From assembly GCA_050480705.1 (NCBI GenBank), contig JBJHAX010000005.1:1-64000 (forward strand): a stretch of DNA of 64,000 bases. Reading direction: 5' to 3'. Under the pieces are notes generated by a model that had not been told where the DNA came from, searched no databases, and worked only from the letters and a program-made list of their open reading frames with translations. Shown here in pieces: positions 23,206-31,148 of this stretch (position 1 is the stretch's first letter; every line of letters begins with the position of its first letter). Origin of the DNA: JBJHAX01 sp050480705. Its GTDB lineage: Bacteria > Actinomycetota > Nitriliruptoria > Nitriliruptorales > Nitriliruptoraceae. A program made the translations under genes and the position numbers.

Positions 23206-23218
23206 CGGAAAATTTCCG
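23206..23218. promoter_or_regulatory. Palindrome upstream of the CO dehydrogenase operon
   Basis: CGGAAA-A-TTTCCG is a perfect 6-bp inverted repeat with a one-base centre in an otherwise GC-rich intergenic region. It lies about 24 bp upstream of a TATGGT -10-like box (23242-23247) and about 110 bp before the first small gene of the cox operon. Its location would suit an activator or repressor of CO dehydrogenase expression. No regulator is assigned. Confidence 0.45.
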
Positions 23219-23327
23219 CTGCGTCGTGGACGGGTGCTTGTTATGGTGCAGCGAAGCTGCTCACGGTCCCTTGCTGGACGTGAAGCGGACCCGGCGCAAC
23301 CGCGTTCGATGCGGGAGGGATGCCGTC

Positions 23328-23573
23328 ATGGCCATCGAGTCGAGCGGGCACAGCGCGGGCAACCCGCGCCTGTACGAACTCATCGAGCATTCCCCGAAGA
23401 CAGCCGACAGCCCCACGGTGTGGGCGTGGCCGCAGGTCATCGACCACCTGAAGGTCGCGAGCCAGCCGGTGCAGGGACCCTGGCCTCCGCACCAGGAGCC
23501 TCGGCCCGATCCGGACGCCGAGTCGCTGCCCGTCGCGGTCCCCGACGCGGGCCGGAAGCCTCGAGGCGCCTGA
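23328..23573 (+). CDS. Small soluble protein heading the cox operon
   Basis: This 81-residue protein begins MAIESSGHSAGNPRLYELIEH. It has a conserved-looking middle (TVWAWPQVIDHLKVASQ) and a Pro/Asp-rich tail. ATG 23328 has GGGAGG ten bases upstream. I recognise no domain. It lies 40 bp upstream of coxM in the same direction and after the only promoter-like region, so it is probably the first gene of the CO dehydrogenase operon. It could be a small accessory protein. Confidence 0.5.
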   Translation: MAIESSGHSAGNPRLYELIEHSPKTADSPTVWAWPQVIDHLKVASQPVQGPWPPHQEPRPDPDAESLPVAVPDAGRKPRGA

Positions 23574-23613
23574 GCGCGCTTCGTCGTTGTGGTCGAGCAT
23601 CCAGGAGGAGCGC

Positions 23614-24489
23614 ATGTACCCGCCTCGGTTCAGCTACGAAGCGCCGGCATCTGTCGAGGAGGCCATCGAGCTGCTGCGGCTCGGCAACGGTGAGGCGAAA
23701 GTCCTCGCAGGCGGACAGAGTCTGATCCCGCTGCTCAAGCTGCGCTTCGCCGCGCCCGAGATGCTGGTCGACATCAACAACATCCCCGGGCTCGACCATC
23801 TCGAGCGCGACGCCGACGGAACCATCCGCATCGGTGCGCTCTGCCGGCACGAGCACATCGAACGCTCGGCGATGATCGCTGAGCACCAGCCGACGATCGC
23901 CGCTGCTGCGAAGCTCGTCGCCGACCCGATCGTTCGCACGCGCGGCACCTTCGTCGGGTCGCTGTGCCACGCCGACCCGCAGGGCGACTGGGCCGCATGC
24001 GCGATCGCGCTCGACGGCTCGGTCGTCGCGCAAGGACCCAGCGGCCGCCGGACGATCCCGGCCCGTGAATTCGTCACCGGAACGTTCGAGAACGCGCTCG
24101 CTCCCGACGAACTCGCCATCGAAGCCCTCGTCCCGCCGCCGAGCGGCGAAGCCGTCGGCGGCTACCTCAAGCTCGAGCGGCGCATCGGTGACTTCGCGAC
24201 CGCGGCGGTCGCCGTCGCGCTCGACATGGTGGATGGCCGCGTCGAGCGGGCAGGCATCGGCCTGGTCGGCGTCGGCCCGCGGACCATCGACGCGCGCGAC
24301 GCCGCCGATGCGCTCGTCGGCGGCGAGCTCACCCCCGCAACCATCGACCGTGCAGCCGAACTCGCCGCGGAGGCCTCAAAACCACGCAGCGACCATCGCG
24401 GCAGCGCGAGCTACAAGCGGCACGTCGTGCGCACGTTCACGTCGAGGATCCTCACGAACATCGACCGACCGAGCCGAAAGGCCGCCTGA
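23614..24489 (+). CDS. coxM: CO dehydrogenase medium (FAD-binding) subunit
   Basis: This 291-residue protein begins MYPPRFSYEAPASVEEAIELL. It contains the FAD pyrophosphate-binding motif AGGQSLIPLLKLR and the second FAD motif TRGTFVGSLCHADPQGDW. These are the two signatures of the medium subunit of molybdenum hydroxylases. It passes electrons from the iron-sulfur subunit to the quinone or cytochrome acceptor. Length matches CoxM/CutM (about 290). The start has a strong AGGAGGAG site. The next gene begins one base after its stop. Confidence 0.93.
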   Translation: MYPPRFSYEAPASVEEAIELLRLGNGEAKVLAGGQSLIPLLKLRFAAPEMLVDINNIPGLDHLERDADGTIRIGALCRHEHIERSAMIAEHQPTIAAAAKLVADPIVRTRGTFVGSLCHADPQGDWAACAIALDGSVVAQGPSGRRTIPAREFVTGTFENALAPDELAIEALVPPPSGEAVGGYLKLERRIGDFATAAVAVALDMVDGRVERAGIGLVGVGPRTIDARDAADALVGGELTPATIDRAAELAAEASKPRSDHRGSASYKRHVVRTFTSRILTNIDRPSRKAA

Positions 24490-24490
24490 G

Positions 24491-25033
24491 ATGTCGAGCC
24501 TTTTCAAGGAAGTGGCCCCCGCAGCGACGTCCGACGATGTCCCTACCCGCCGTGTGACCGTCACCGTCAACGGCGAGGCGCACACGGCCGACGTCGAACC
24601 CCGCCTGCTGCTCGCGCACCTGCTCCGGCAGGGGCTGCAGCTGACCGGCACGCACACGGGCTGCGACACGACCAACTGCGGCGCGTGCACCGTGCTGCTC
24701 GACGGCCGGCCCGTGAAGAGCTGCACGATGCTCGCGGTCCAGGCGGACGGTCACGAGGTGACGACCGTCGAAGGCCTCGGCACGCCGAGTGAGCTCGACC
24801 CGGTGCAGGAGGGGTTCAAGGACGAGCACGGTCTGCAGTGCGGTTTCTGTACCCCCGGCATGATGATGTCGGCCAAGGCGCTGCTCGAAGAGAACCCCGA
24901 CCCGACCGAAGACGAGGTGCGCTGGGCACTTGCCGGCAACCTCTGCCGCTGCACCGGTTACCAGAACATCGTCAAGGCGGTGCTGTGGGCCGCAGAAAAG
25001 ATGCGCGACGGCGCACCCGAGGAGGCGTCCTGA
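24491..25033 (+). CDS. coxS: CO dehydrogenase small (2Fe-2S) subunit
   Basis: This 180-residue protein has the plant-ferredoxin-type cluster motif GCDTTNCGACTVLLDGRPVKSC. The C-terminal helical cluster motif is CGFCTPGMM...CRCTGYQNIV. Both [2Fe-2S] sites of the molybdenum hydroxylase small subunit are therefore complete. An N-terminal extension of about 20 residues (MSSLFKEVAPAATSDDVPT) precedes the usual start of the domain. Electrons move from the Mo-Cu site through these clusters to FAD in CoxM. Confidence 0.95.
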   Translation: MSSLFKEVAPAATSDDVPTRRVTVTVNGEAHTADVEPRLLLAHLLRQGLQLTGTHTGCDTTNCGACTVLLDGRPVKSCTMLAVQADGHEVTTVEGLGTPSELDPVQEGFKDEHGLQCGFCTPGMMMSAKALLEENPDPTEDEVRWALAGNLCRCTGYQNIVKAVLWAAEKMRDGAPEEAS

Positions 25034-25034
25034 C

Positions 25035-27419
25035 ATGGCGGTTGACGAGATCAAGATCGGCGGGCTCGGTGCCCGCCAGCGACGTGTCGAGGACAACCGC
25101 TTCATTCGCGGCAAGGGCAACTACATCGACGACATCGCGCTGCCGGGCATGCTCCACATGGAGGTGCTCCGCAGCCCCGTCGCCCACGCGCGGATCCGTT
25201 CGATCGATGTGAGCAAGGCCTGGGAGATCCCCGGGGTGCGGCTCGTGCTCACCGGTGAGATGCTCGCTGCGCGCAACCTCGCCTGGATGCCCACCCTGTC
25301 GTACGACACCCAGGCGGTGCTCGCGACCGACAAGGTCCGTTTCCAGGGCCAGGAGGTCGCGGCTGTCGTCGCCGACGATCCCTACGTCGCCAAGGACGCC
25401 TGCGAAGCCATCGTCGTCGACTACGAGCCACTGCCAGCAATCGTCAACCCGGATCAGGCCATGGCGGCCGGCGCCCCGCTCATCCGCGACGACAAGGCAG
25501 ACCAGCCCGACAACAAGATCTTCGACTGGGAGGTCGGTGACCGGGACGGCACCGACCGGGCGTTCGCCGAGGCCGACCTCGTCTCAGAACTCGAACTGCA
25601 CTACCCCCGCTCGCACCCCTCGCCGATCGAGCCGTGCGGATCCATCGCCCACTTCGACCGGTCGACCGACAAGCTCACCGTCTACATGACGACCCAGGCG
25701 CCGCACATCATCCGTGCGGCCGTGGCGATGGTCGCCGAGCTGCCCGAGCACATGATCCGGATCATCTCGCCCGACATCGGAGGCGGGTTCGGCAACAAGG
25801 TTCCGGTGTATCCGGGCTACGTCGTCTCAATTCTCGCGTCGATCCTCACCGAGCGGCCCGTGAAGTGGATCGAGGACAAGACCGGAAACCTCATCTCGAC
25901 CGGCTTCGGGCGCGACATCTACCTCAAGGGCCAGCTCGCGCTGCGCAAGGACGGCAAGATCCTGGGCGTGCGCATGCACACGACCTCGGACCACGGCGCG
26001 TTCTTCTCCGACGCGCAGCCGAGCAAGTTCAAGATCGGGCTGATGCACTCTGCGTTCGCCTGCTACGACATTCCCGCCGCGCATCTGACCGCGACCGGCG
26101 TCTACACGAACAAGGCACCCGGCGGCGTCGCCTACCGCTGCTCGTTCCGTGTCACCGAAGCCATGTACTTCCAGGAGCGCATGGTGCAGGCGGCCGCGGA
26201 CGATCTCGGCGTCGACCAGGCCGAGATCCGGCGGCTCAACTTCGTGCGCGACGACGACTTCCCGCACCGCACCGCGTTCGGGTTCCTCACCGACTCCGGG
26301 CAGTACACCAAGTGCCTCGACATCGGGCTCGAGGCGATCGGCTACGCAGACTTCCAGCGGGAGAAGGAAGAGGCACGCAAGCGGGGCAGGCTGCTCGGCA
26401 TCGGTATCTCGACGATGACCGAGCCGCTGGGAGCCGGCAACAGCCGCGAGTACGACATCCTCGGCATCAAGATGTTCGACTCGGCCGAGCTTCGGGTCCA
26501 CATGACCGGCAAGGCGCTGCTGCGGACCGGCGCGAAGACACAGGGTCAGGGGCACGAGACGACCTGGGCGCAGATCGTCGCGCACGAACTGGGCATCCCC
26601 GCCGACGACGTCGTTGTCGAAGAGGGCGACACGGACACCGCGCCGTTCGGGATGGGCACGTACGCGTCCCGGAGCACGCCGGTCGCCGGCGCCGCGGTGT
26701 CGATGGTGGCCCGCAAGATCCGTGCGAAGGCGCGCAAGATCGCCGCCCACCTGCTCGAGGTGTCAGAAGAGGACATCGAGTGGGAGCTCGGGCGCTTCTA
26801 CGTGCGTGGAGCGCAGGATCGAGGCGTCACGATCCAGGAATGCGCGATGGCGGCCTACAGCAACGTGCCCGACGGCATGGAACCGGGCCTGGAGAACCAC
26901 GCGTACTACGACCCGCCGAACCTGACCTGGCCGTTCGCCGCCTACATCGCCAAGGTCGAAGTCGACCCTGACACCGGTGTGTGGGATGTGCTCAAGGTCG
27001 TCGCCGTCGACGACTGCGGCGTGCGCATCAACCCGATGGTGGTCGAAGGCCAGATCATGGGCGGGCTCACCGAGGCGTACGCCATGGCCGCCATGCAGTT
27101 CATCACCTTCGATGCCGACGGCAACTGTGTCGGATCGAACTACATGGACTACCTGCTGCCGACCGCATGGGAGACGCCCGGCTTCGAACTGCACGAGGTC
27201 GTCACCCCCTGCCCCCACCATCCCATCGGCGCCAAGGGCGTCGGCGAGTGCGCGACGGTTGGTGGGCCGGCCGCGTTCGTCAACGCGGTCATGGATGCGA
27301 TCAAGCACACCGGTGTGCGCAACATCGACATGCCGCTGCTGCCTGACCGCGTGCACCGCGCGATCACGACAGGACAGGACGTCTCCGGCGCACCTCCAGT
27401 GGACACGGAGGCGCCATGA
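25035..27419 (+). CDS. coxL: Form I CO dehydrogenase large (Mo-Cu) subunit
   Basis: This 794-residue protein carries the loop AYRCSFR at residues 366-372. It is the diagnostic active-site motif of form I aerobic CO dehydrogenase, with Cys369 bridging copper to molybdenum. The catalytic Glu is at residue 738 in GVGECATVGG. Cofactor-contacting segments DIGGGFGNK and GAKTQGQGHETTWAQ are also present. The reaction is CO + H2O to CO2 with two electrons delivered to the respiratory chain, and molybdopterin cytosine dinucleotide is needed. ATG 25035 follows coxS by one base. The match of motif and length makes this a genuine CO oxidiser rather than a form II relative. Confidence 0.96.
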   Translation: MAVDEIKIGGLGARQRRVEDNRFIRGKGNYIDDIALPGMLHMEVLRSPVAHARIRSIDVSKAWEIPGVRLVLTGEMLAARNLAWMPTLSYDTQAVLATDKVRFQGQEVAAVVADDPYVAKDACEAIVVDYEPLPAIVNPDQAMAAGAPLIRDDKADQPDNKIFDWEVGDRDGTDRAFAEADLVSELELHYPRSHPSPIEPCGSIAHFDRSTDKLTVYMTTQAPHIIRAAVAMVAELPEHMIRIISPDIGGGFGNKVPVYPGYVVSILASILTERPVKWIEDKTGNLISTGFGRDIYLKGQLALRKDGKILGVRMHTTSDHGAFFSDAQPSKFKIGLMHSAFACYDIPAAHLTATGVYTNKAPGGVAYRCSFRVTEAMYFQERMVQAAADDLGVDQAEIRRLNFVRDDDFPHRTAFGFLTDSGQYTKCLDIGLEAIGYADFQREKEEARKRGRLLGIGISTMTEPLGAGNSREYDILGIKMFDSAELRVHMTGKALLRTGAKTQGQGHETTWAQIVAHELGIPADDVVVEEGDTDTAPFGMGTYASRSTPVAGAAVSMVARKIRAKARKIAAHLLEVSEEDIEWELGRFYVRGAQDRGVTIQECAMAAYSNVPDGMEPGLENHAYYDPPNLTWPFAAYIAKVEVDPDTGVWDVLKVVAVDDCGVRINPMVVEGQIMGGLTEAYAMAAMQFITFDADGNCVGSNYMDYLLPTAWETPGFELHEVVTPCPHHPIGAKGVGECATVGGPAAFVNAVMDAIKHTGVRNIDMPLLPDRVHRAITTGQDVSGAPPVDTEAP

Positions 27420-28366
27420 CCGAGGCGCTGGACGGCTGGGCCGTGATGCAGCGGGCGCTGGAACTCTCCCGCCGGGGAGAGTCATTCGCGCTGGCCACGG
27501 TCGTCTGGCGCGAAGCGCCCACGTCCGGACAGCACGGCGCACGCGCGATCGTGACCTCCGACGGTGAGGTTCACGGCTGGGTCGGTGGCGCCTGCGCCGA
27601 GCCTGTCCTCATCCGGGCAGCGCGTGAGGTGATCGCGTCCGGCGAACCGCAGCTGTTGTGGCTCGGGCGACCCGAGGAACTCGAGGACGCGCACGTTCCC
27701 CAGGGGGTCCACGCCGTGCCGCTCGCCTGCCAGAGCGACGGGGCGCTGCAGATCTACGTCGAGCCCTCGCACAGTGCGCCTCGGCTCGTGATCGTCGGAC
27801 GCTCACCGATGGCGGTGACACTGGCCCGCCTCGCCGAAGACCTCGACTGGGAGACGCGCCTGGTCGATGCCGGCGAACTGACGGATGACACGGTGGACGC
27901 GGCAGCAGTCGTGATCGTTGCGACCCAGGGCCATGGCGACGAGGAAGTCCTCGAGAAGATGCTGCGTGCCGCGCCCCGCTACGTCGGCCTCGTCGCATCG
28001 CACCGGCGCGGCGACGCCGTCGCGACGTATCTGCGCGACCGGGGTGTGCCCGACGACGCTCTCGACCGCCTGCGGTACCCGGTCGGACTCGATCTCGGAC
28101 CCACCTCGCACCGTGAGATCGCGGTGTCGGTGCTCGCCGAACTCGTGCAACTGCGCAGCGCCGGCGAGCTCGGTGCCTCCTCCGCCGCACCGGCGGTGGC
28201 TGCCGTCGAAGAGGCCGTGGATCCCGTCTGCGGGATGACGGTCGACGTCGGGCCCGACACGCCCCAGTCCGAGTTCGAGGGGCGGACCTACTACTTCTGC
28301 TGTCCCGGCTGCCGGCATGCGTTCGCGAAGGACCCGATGTCGTTCCTCGGGCAGGAGGCGAAATGA
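27416..28366 (+). CDS. coxF: XdhC/CoxF-family maturation protein fused to a YHS domain
   Basis: This 316-residue protein has an XdhC N-terminal domain (ALATVVWREAPTSGQHGARAIV, GWVGGACAEP) and an XdhC Rossmann domain (RLVIVGRSPMAVTLARLAEDL, ending YPVGLDLGPTSHREIAVSVLAEL). Extra C-terminal residues, about 268-316, form a YHS domain: DPVCGMTV...YYFCCPGCRHAFAKDP. XdhC/CoxF proteins bind and sulfurate the molybdenum cofactor before insertion. YHS domains bind metals, often copper. A metal-binding tail fits the need to build the Mo-S-Cu centre, but that link is inference. The start overlaps coxL by four bases (ATGA). Confidence 0.88.
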   Translation: MTEALDGWAVMQRALELSRRGESFALATVVWREAPTSGQHGARAIVTSDGEVHGWVGGACAEPVLIRAAREVIASGEPQLLWLGRPEELEDAHVPQGVHAVPLACQSDGALQIYVEPSHSAPRLVIVGRSPMAVTLARLAEDLDWETRLVDAGELTDDTVDAAAVVIVATQGHGDEEVLEKMLRAAPRYVGLVASHRRGDAVATYLRDRGVPDDALDRLRYPVGLDLGPTSHREIAVSVLAELVQLRSAGELGASSAAPAVAAVEEAVDPVCGMTVDVGPDTPQSEFEGRTYYFCCPGCRHAFAKDPMSFLGQEAK

Positions 28367-28953
28367 AGATCACCAACCGCATCGATGTCGACCAGGCGCC
28401 GGACGCGGTCTGGGAGTTGTTCGGCGACATCCCACAGGTCGCGGCGTGCCTGCCGGGTACCCAGCTGACGGGCCAGGAATCCGACACCCGCTACACCGGC
28501 GAGGTCGTGATCAAGGCCGGTCCGGTGCGCATGGAGTTCGACGGCACGGCCGACGTGCTCGAACGCGACGACGCCGCGCGCACCATGAAGGTCCAGGCCG
28601 CCGGTGCTGACCGCCGCGGGCGGGGGCAGGCGACCCTGCTGCTCGACGCCGCAGTCGAAGCCAGCGGTGCCGGCAGCACGATCGACGTCGCGCTCGACCT
28701 CACCCTGGCGGGTGCTGCCGCCCAATACGGGCGGGGCATGGTCGCCGACGTCACGGCTGTGCTGCTCGACGAGTTCGGCGCGAACGTCCAGTCCCGCCTC
28801 GACGCGATCGAGAAGGGCCTCGATCCGGACTCCGCGACCCCGGCCAGGCCGGCGAGCGGGGTGTCGTTCGCCGTGCGTGCGACGCGCCTCGCGCTCGCCA
28901 GAGTCGGACGCCGCTTCTTCCTTCCCTACCAGCCACAACCGACCCGACGATGA
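28363..28953 (+). CDS. coxG: CoxG, SRPBCC-fold membrane-linking protein
   Basis: This 196-residue protein has an SRPBCC domain starting MKITNRIDVDQAPDAVWELFGDIPQVAACLPG. A Pro/Ala linker (about 157-165) and a basic amphipathic tail (RATRLALARVGRRFF) follow. CoxG proteins tether CO dehydrogenase to the membrane. Work on mycobacterial CO dehydrogenase indicates that CoxG carries menaquinone from the membrane to the enzyme. It overlaps coxF by four bases. The tail is short compared with members that have a full hydrophobic anchor, which may matter because membrane proteins follow immediately. Confidence 0.9.
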   Translation: MKITNRIDVDQAPDAVWELFGDIPQVAACLPGTQLTGQESDTRYTGEVVIKAGPVRMEFDGTADVLERDDAARTMKVQAAGADRRGRGQATLLLDAAVEASGAGSTIDVALDLTLAGAAAQYGRGMVADVTAVLLDEFGANVQSRLDAIEKGLDPDSATPARPASGVSFAVRATRLALARVGRRFFLPYQPQPTRR

Positions 28954-28966
28954 GAAGGGACCTGCC

Positions 28967-29218
28967 ATGACGCTCTGGGGTGTCGGCAACCTCGTGCTGT
29001 TGCTCGTCGTCGTGCCCGTGCTCGTCGCGTTGCTCAGCCGCCTGCTCGGCTCGCTCGAACGCATCCGCGGCGCCGCCGACGACGCGCTCGACGGCGGTGT
29101 CGCGCTGATAGGTGAGCTCGAGACGGCGCCGGGCCTTCTCGAAGTGACCGACCGCACCATCGAAGACGTTGCCGGCGGCGCGGTGCGCTACGCAGGCTCC
29201 GTCGCCAAGCTGCTCTGA
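28967..29218 (+). CDS. Small single-span membrane protein 1 of the cox cluster
   Basis: This 83-residue protein has an N-terminal membrane span (VGNLVLLLVVVPVLVALLSRLL, about residues 5-26). A soluble helical tail with DDALDGGVALIGELE follows. The N-terminal anchor plus amphipathic tail recalls the DUF948-like layout, though no family match is claimed. It starts 13 bp after coxG and has GAGAAGGGA upstream. Four similar genes follow without gaps, and its tail shares ALDGGV with the next protein, so they look like diverged duplicates. Confidence 0.65.
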   Translation: MTLWGVGNLVLLLVVVPVLVALLSRLLGSLERIRGAADDALDGGVALIGELETAPGLLEVTDRTIEDVAGGAVRYAGSVAKLL

Positions 29219-29234
29219 ACCAGGGGACGACGAC

Positions 29235-29471
29235 ATGCACGCAGCAGCCATCGTGACCCTCGTGATCGCCGGACTGATCATCGCGGCCGCGGCCCTCGGG
29301 CTCATCCGTGTGATCCTGCACCTCGTCGCGATCCGGCGATCCCTCGACGCGCTCGACGGCGGCGTCCAAGTCATCGTCGAACGCACCAGCACGGTTCCCG
29401 AACGGATCTCGTCGGTCAACTCCAGCCTCGAACCGGTCCGCGACTTCGCGGCCTCGATCCCAGGGGAGTGA
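29235..29471 (+). CDS. Small single-span membrane protein 2 of the cox cluster
   Basis: This 78-residue protein begins with a hydrophobic helix (AAAIVTLVIAGLIIAAAALGLI). RRSLDALDGGVQVIVERTS and a Ser/Asn-rich end follow. The DALDGGV segment is shared with the preceding protein. ATG 29235 follows a weak AGGGGACGA site. No enzymatic residues are visible. Position in the operon points to a membrane-associated role with CO dehydrogenase. Confidence 0.62.
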   Translation: MHAAAIVTLVIAGLIIAAAALGLIRVILHLVAIRRSLDALDGGVQVIVERTSTVPERISSVNSSLEPVRDFAASIPGE

Positions 29472-29473
29472 CC

Positions 29474-29740
29474 ATGGACGCCATCGTCGCGAGCGCGATC
29501 CACACCGGGTGGGCCGTCGGCTACACGATCGGGATCGTCGTGGTGCTGATCGTCGTCGCGCTCGTCGTACCGATCCTGCTTCTGGCGAAATCCATCGGGG
29601 GCCAGGCGCAACGCATCCACGACGGGCTCGTCGACGCGGAGGCCAACACCTCGGCGTTGCGTGAACTCAACACGACGATCGACTCGGCCACCACGATCAC
29701 CGACGGCCTGCGCCGTGGCCGTGTGCGACTGGGAGGTTGA
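29474..29740 (+). CDS. Small single-span membrane protein 3 of the cox cluster
   Basis: This 88-residue protein has a span at about residues 14-38 (GYTIGIVVVLIVVALVVPILL). A helical tail rich in Thr/Ser/Asn with hydrophobic spacing follows (IHDGLVDAEANTSALRELNTTID). ATG 29474 follows GGGGAG. A GTG six bases upstream is an alternative. It begins two bases after the previous stop. I recognise no family. Confidence 0.62.
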   Translation: MDAIVASAIHTGWAVGYTIGIVVVLIVVALVVPILLLAKSIGGQAQRIHDGLVDAEANTSALRELNTTIDSATTITDGLRRGRVRLGG

Positions 29741-29742
29741 CC

Positions 29743-30030
29743 ATGGCCGACTTCTTCTCCGGACCCGTCGAAACGCTCTGGTGGGGTGCGGTGATCGCCG
29801 GTTTCGCCGTCGCCGTGGTCGTCGTGATCCTGCTCACGATCCTCGTGATCCTGGTCCGCACGATCGATCGCCGGGTAGCCGCGATCCGTGACACCCTCAC
29901 GCGTGCCGCCGAGAACACCGAACACACCGAGCTGATCAACCAGACCGCGGCTGCGGTCGATGCCGTGCTCGCAGAGGGCCTGCAGCACCACCTGTTCCTC
30001 GGACGCGTCCTGCAGAAGGTGCGCACATGA
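29743..30030 (+). CDS. Small single-span membrane protein 4 of the cox cluster
   Basis: This 95-residue protein has a short periplasmic-type N-terminus, then a long hydrophobic helix (GAVIAGFAVAVVVVILLTILVILV, about residues 15-38). A tail follows with RDTLTRAAENTEHTELINQTAAAVDAVL and a terminal HHLFLGRVLQ. It begins two bases after the previous gene and its end overlaps the next start by four bases. This shows the run is translated as a unit. Confidence 0.62.
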   Translation: MADFFSGPVETLWWGAVIAGFAVAVVVVILLTILVILVRTIDRRVAAIRDTLTRAAENTEHTELINQTAAAVDAVLAEGLQHHLFLGRVLQKVRT

Positions 30031-30389
30031 ACACGCTGGTCGTCCTCTCCGTCGTCGTCATCGCGGTGCTCATCGCCGGGCTGGCGTTCTTCCTGTTCGT
30101 GATCGGCGGCCAGCTGCTGCGCGTCGCCGACAAGCTCGAGGAATGCGCCGACCTCGTCTGGTCGATCAAAGGCCACGCCGAAGTCATCGAACCGGGCGTG
30201 GAGCGGATCAACCGCACCGCGGGAACGATCGCAGGCGCGCTGCCCCTGCTTTACACGATGGCCGAGGACATCGTCGTCGGTGCGACCTACGAGCCCGCCA
30301 CCAGCACCGAACCCGACGTCGCCAGACCCGCCTCGGGAACCCGCCGGTCACGCATGTTCGACCACGTGGGCTACCGGCCCGGCGACTGA
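30027..30389 (+). CDS. Small single-span membrane protein 5 of the cox cluster
   Basis: This 120-residue protein is the last of the five. It has an N-terminal span (LVVLSVVVIAVLIAGLAFFLFVIGG). A helical stretch follows (ADKLEECADLVWSIKGHAEVIEPGVERINRTAG), then a disordered Pro/Arg tail. It overlaps the preceding gene by four bases and ends convergent with a minus-strand gene, overlapping it by 19 bp. Together the five could form a membrane platform beside CoxG. Confidence 0.62.
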   Translation: MNTLVVLSVVVIAVLIAGLAFFLFVIGGQLLRVADKLEECADLVWSIKGHAEVIEPGVERINRTAGTIAGALPLLYTMAEDIVVGATYEPATSTEPDVARPASGTRRSRMFDHVGYRPGD

Positions 30390-30850
30390 GTTTCGGCGGC
30401 GTCACGACCGGCGGCGTCGCGCGGAGGCGTGCGCCCGGTGGTCAACGGCCCTGTCGTCGGCGCCGAGTAGGAGCCGATCCACTCCTCGCGCCAGGCGTTG
30501 TCGAACTCCTCGGTGTTGCAGCCCGGCCGGTACAGCGCGATGAGCTCGCGTGCGATCTGTTCACGGTGGGCGCGTGACCCTCCCGGGACTTCGTAGGTGC
30601 AGATGTGCAGCGCCCACTTGCTGCCGGCACGCTCGAGCCAGCAGGGCGAGCGGGGATGGCGCAGCGGCAGCTGCCCATCGGCCAGATCGTCGGCGTGGCC
30701 GACGTAGATCACAGCGTGCTCCTGCGGGCGTGCCTCAGGGGCGTCGCGGCACAGGATCGCGTACACGGCCGCGACGCTCGGTGGTGTCCAGCCCGCAAGC
30801 ACCCGGGGACCCTCGAACGGGTAGCCGGCGAGCGAACCCAGGCGTATCAC
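30371..30850 (-). CDS. GIY-YIG-like protein
   Basis: This 159-residue protein has VYAILCRDAPEARPQEHAVIYVGHADDLADGQL near its N-terminus and, later, AHREQIARELIALYRPGCN. This order (VYAI, IYVG, then a Glu-containing helix and P-x-CN) resembles a GIY-YIG nuclease fold, though the central Arg of active nucleases is not obvious. The GTG at 30848-30850 overlaps the stop of the upstream gene by three bases. Its role beside the CO dehydrogenase genes is unclear and it may be unrelated. Confidence 0.5.
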   Translation of the reverse strand: MIRLGSLAGYPFEGPRVLAGWTPPSVAAVYAILCRDAPEARPQEHAVIYVGHADDLADGQLPLRHPRSPCWLERAGSKWALHICTYEVPGGSRAHREQIARELIALYRPGCNTEEFDNAWREEWIGSYSAPTTGPLTTGRTPPRDAAGRDAAETQSPGR

Positions 30851-31140
30851 TCCGCTTCCTCGAGGTCGGCGAGGTCGTCGATCTCGCTGATCGTTTCCGC
30901 GCGCGTCACCGGCCATGCGGGCAGCCCGGCGCGTTCGACCGCTGCGGTGAAATGCCCCATGGCAGCCTCGACTGCTTCGTCAGAATCGGCGGCCTCCACG
31001 ACGATCTGCGCGCCGTAGCTCATCGCGCCGATCCCACTCGCGATTCCTTCGTAGACGGCGACTTCGTCGGCGAGCGCGAGAACGTCATCGAGGGACATCG
31101 TTCGGTCACCTTCGGCGACCAGTGACACGCTGAACCTCAC
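30847..31140 (-). CDS. Conserved-looking hypothetical protein
   Basis: This 97-residue protein begins MRFSVSLVAEGDRTMSLDDVLALADEVAVYEG. Its segment AAMGHFTAAVERAGLPAWPVTRAETISE gives a small alpha/beta (ACT/RamA-like) appearance. No motif is recognised. It lies eight bases downstream of coxE on the same strand and is coupled to the GIY-YIG-like gene. It is therefore in the leftward coxD-coxE operon. Confidence 0.6.
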   Translation of the reverse strand: MRFSVSLVAEGDRTMSLDDVLALADEVAVYEGIASGIGAMSYGAQIVVEAADSDEAVEAAMGHFTAAVERAGLPAWPVTRAETISEIDDLADLEEAE

Positions 31141-31148
31141 ATCCGTTC

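Noticed and set aside
25035..27419. Xanthine dehydrogenase or form II CO dehydrogenase-like large subunit
   Set aside because: The AYRCSFR loop is specific to form I. Form II has AYRGAGR, and xanthine dehydrogenases lack the copper-binding Cys.
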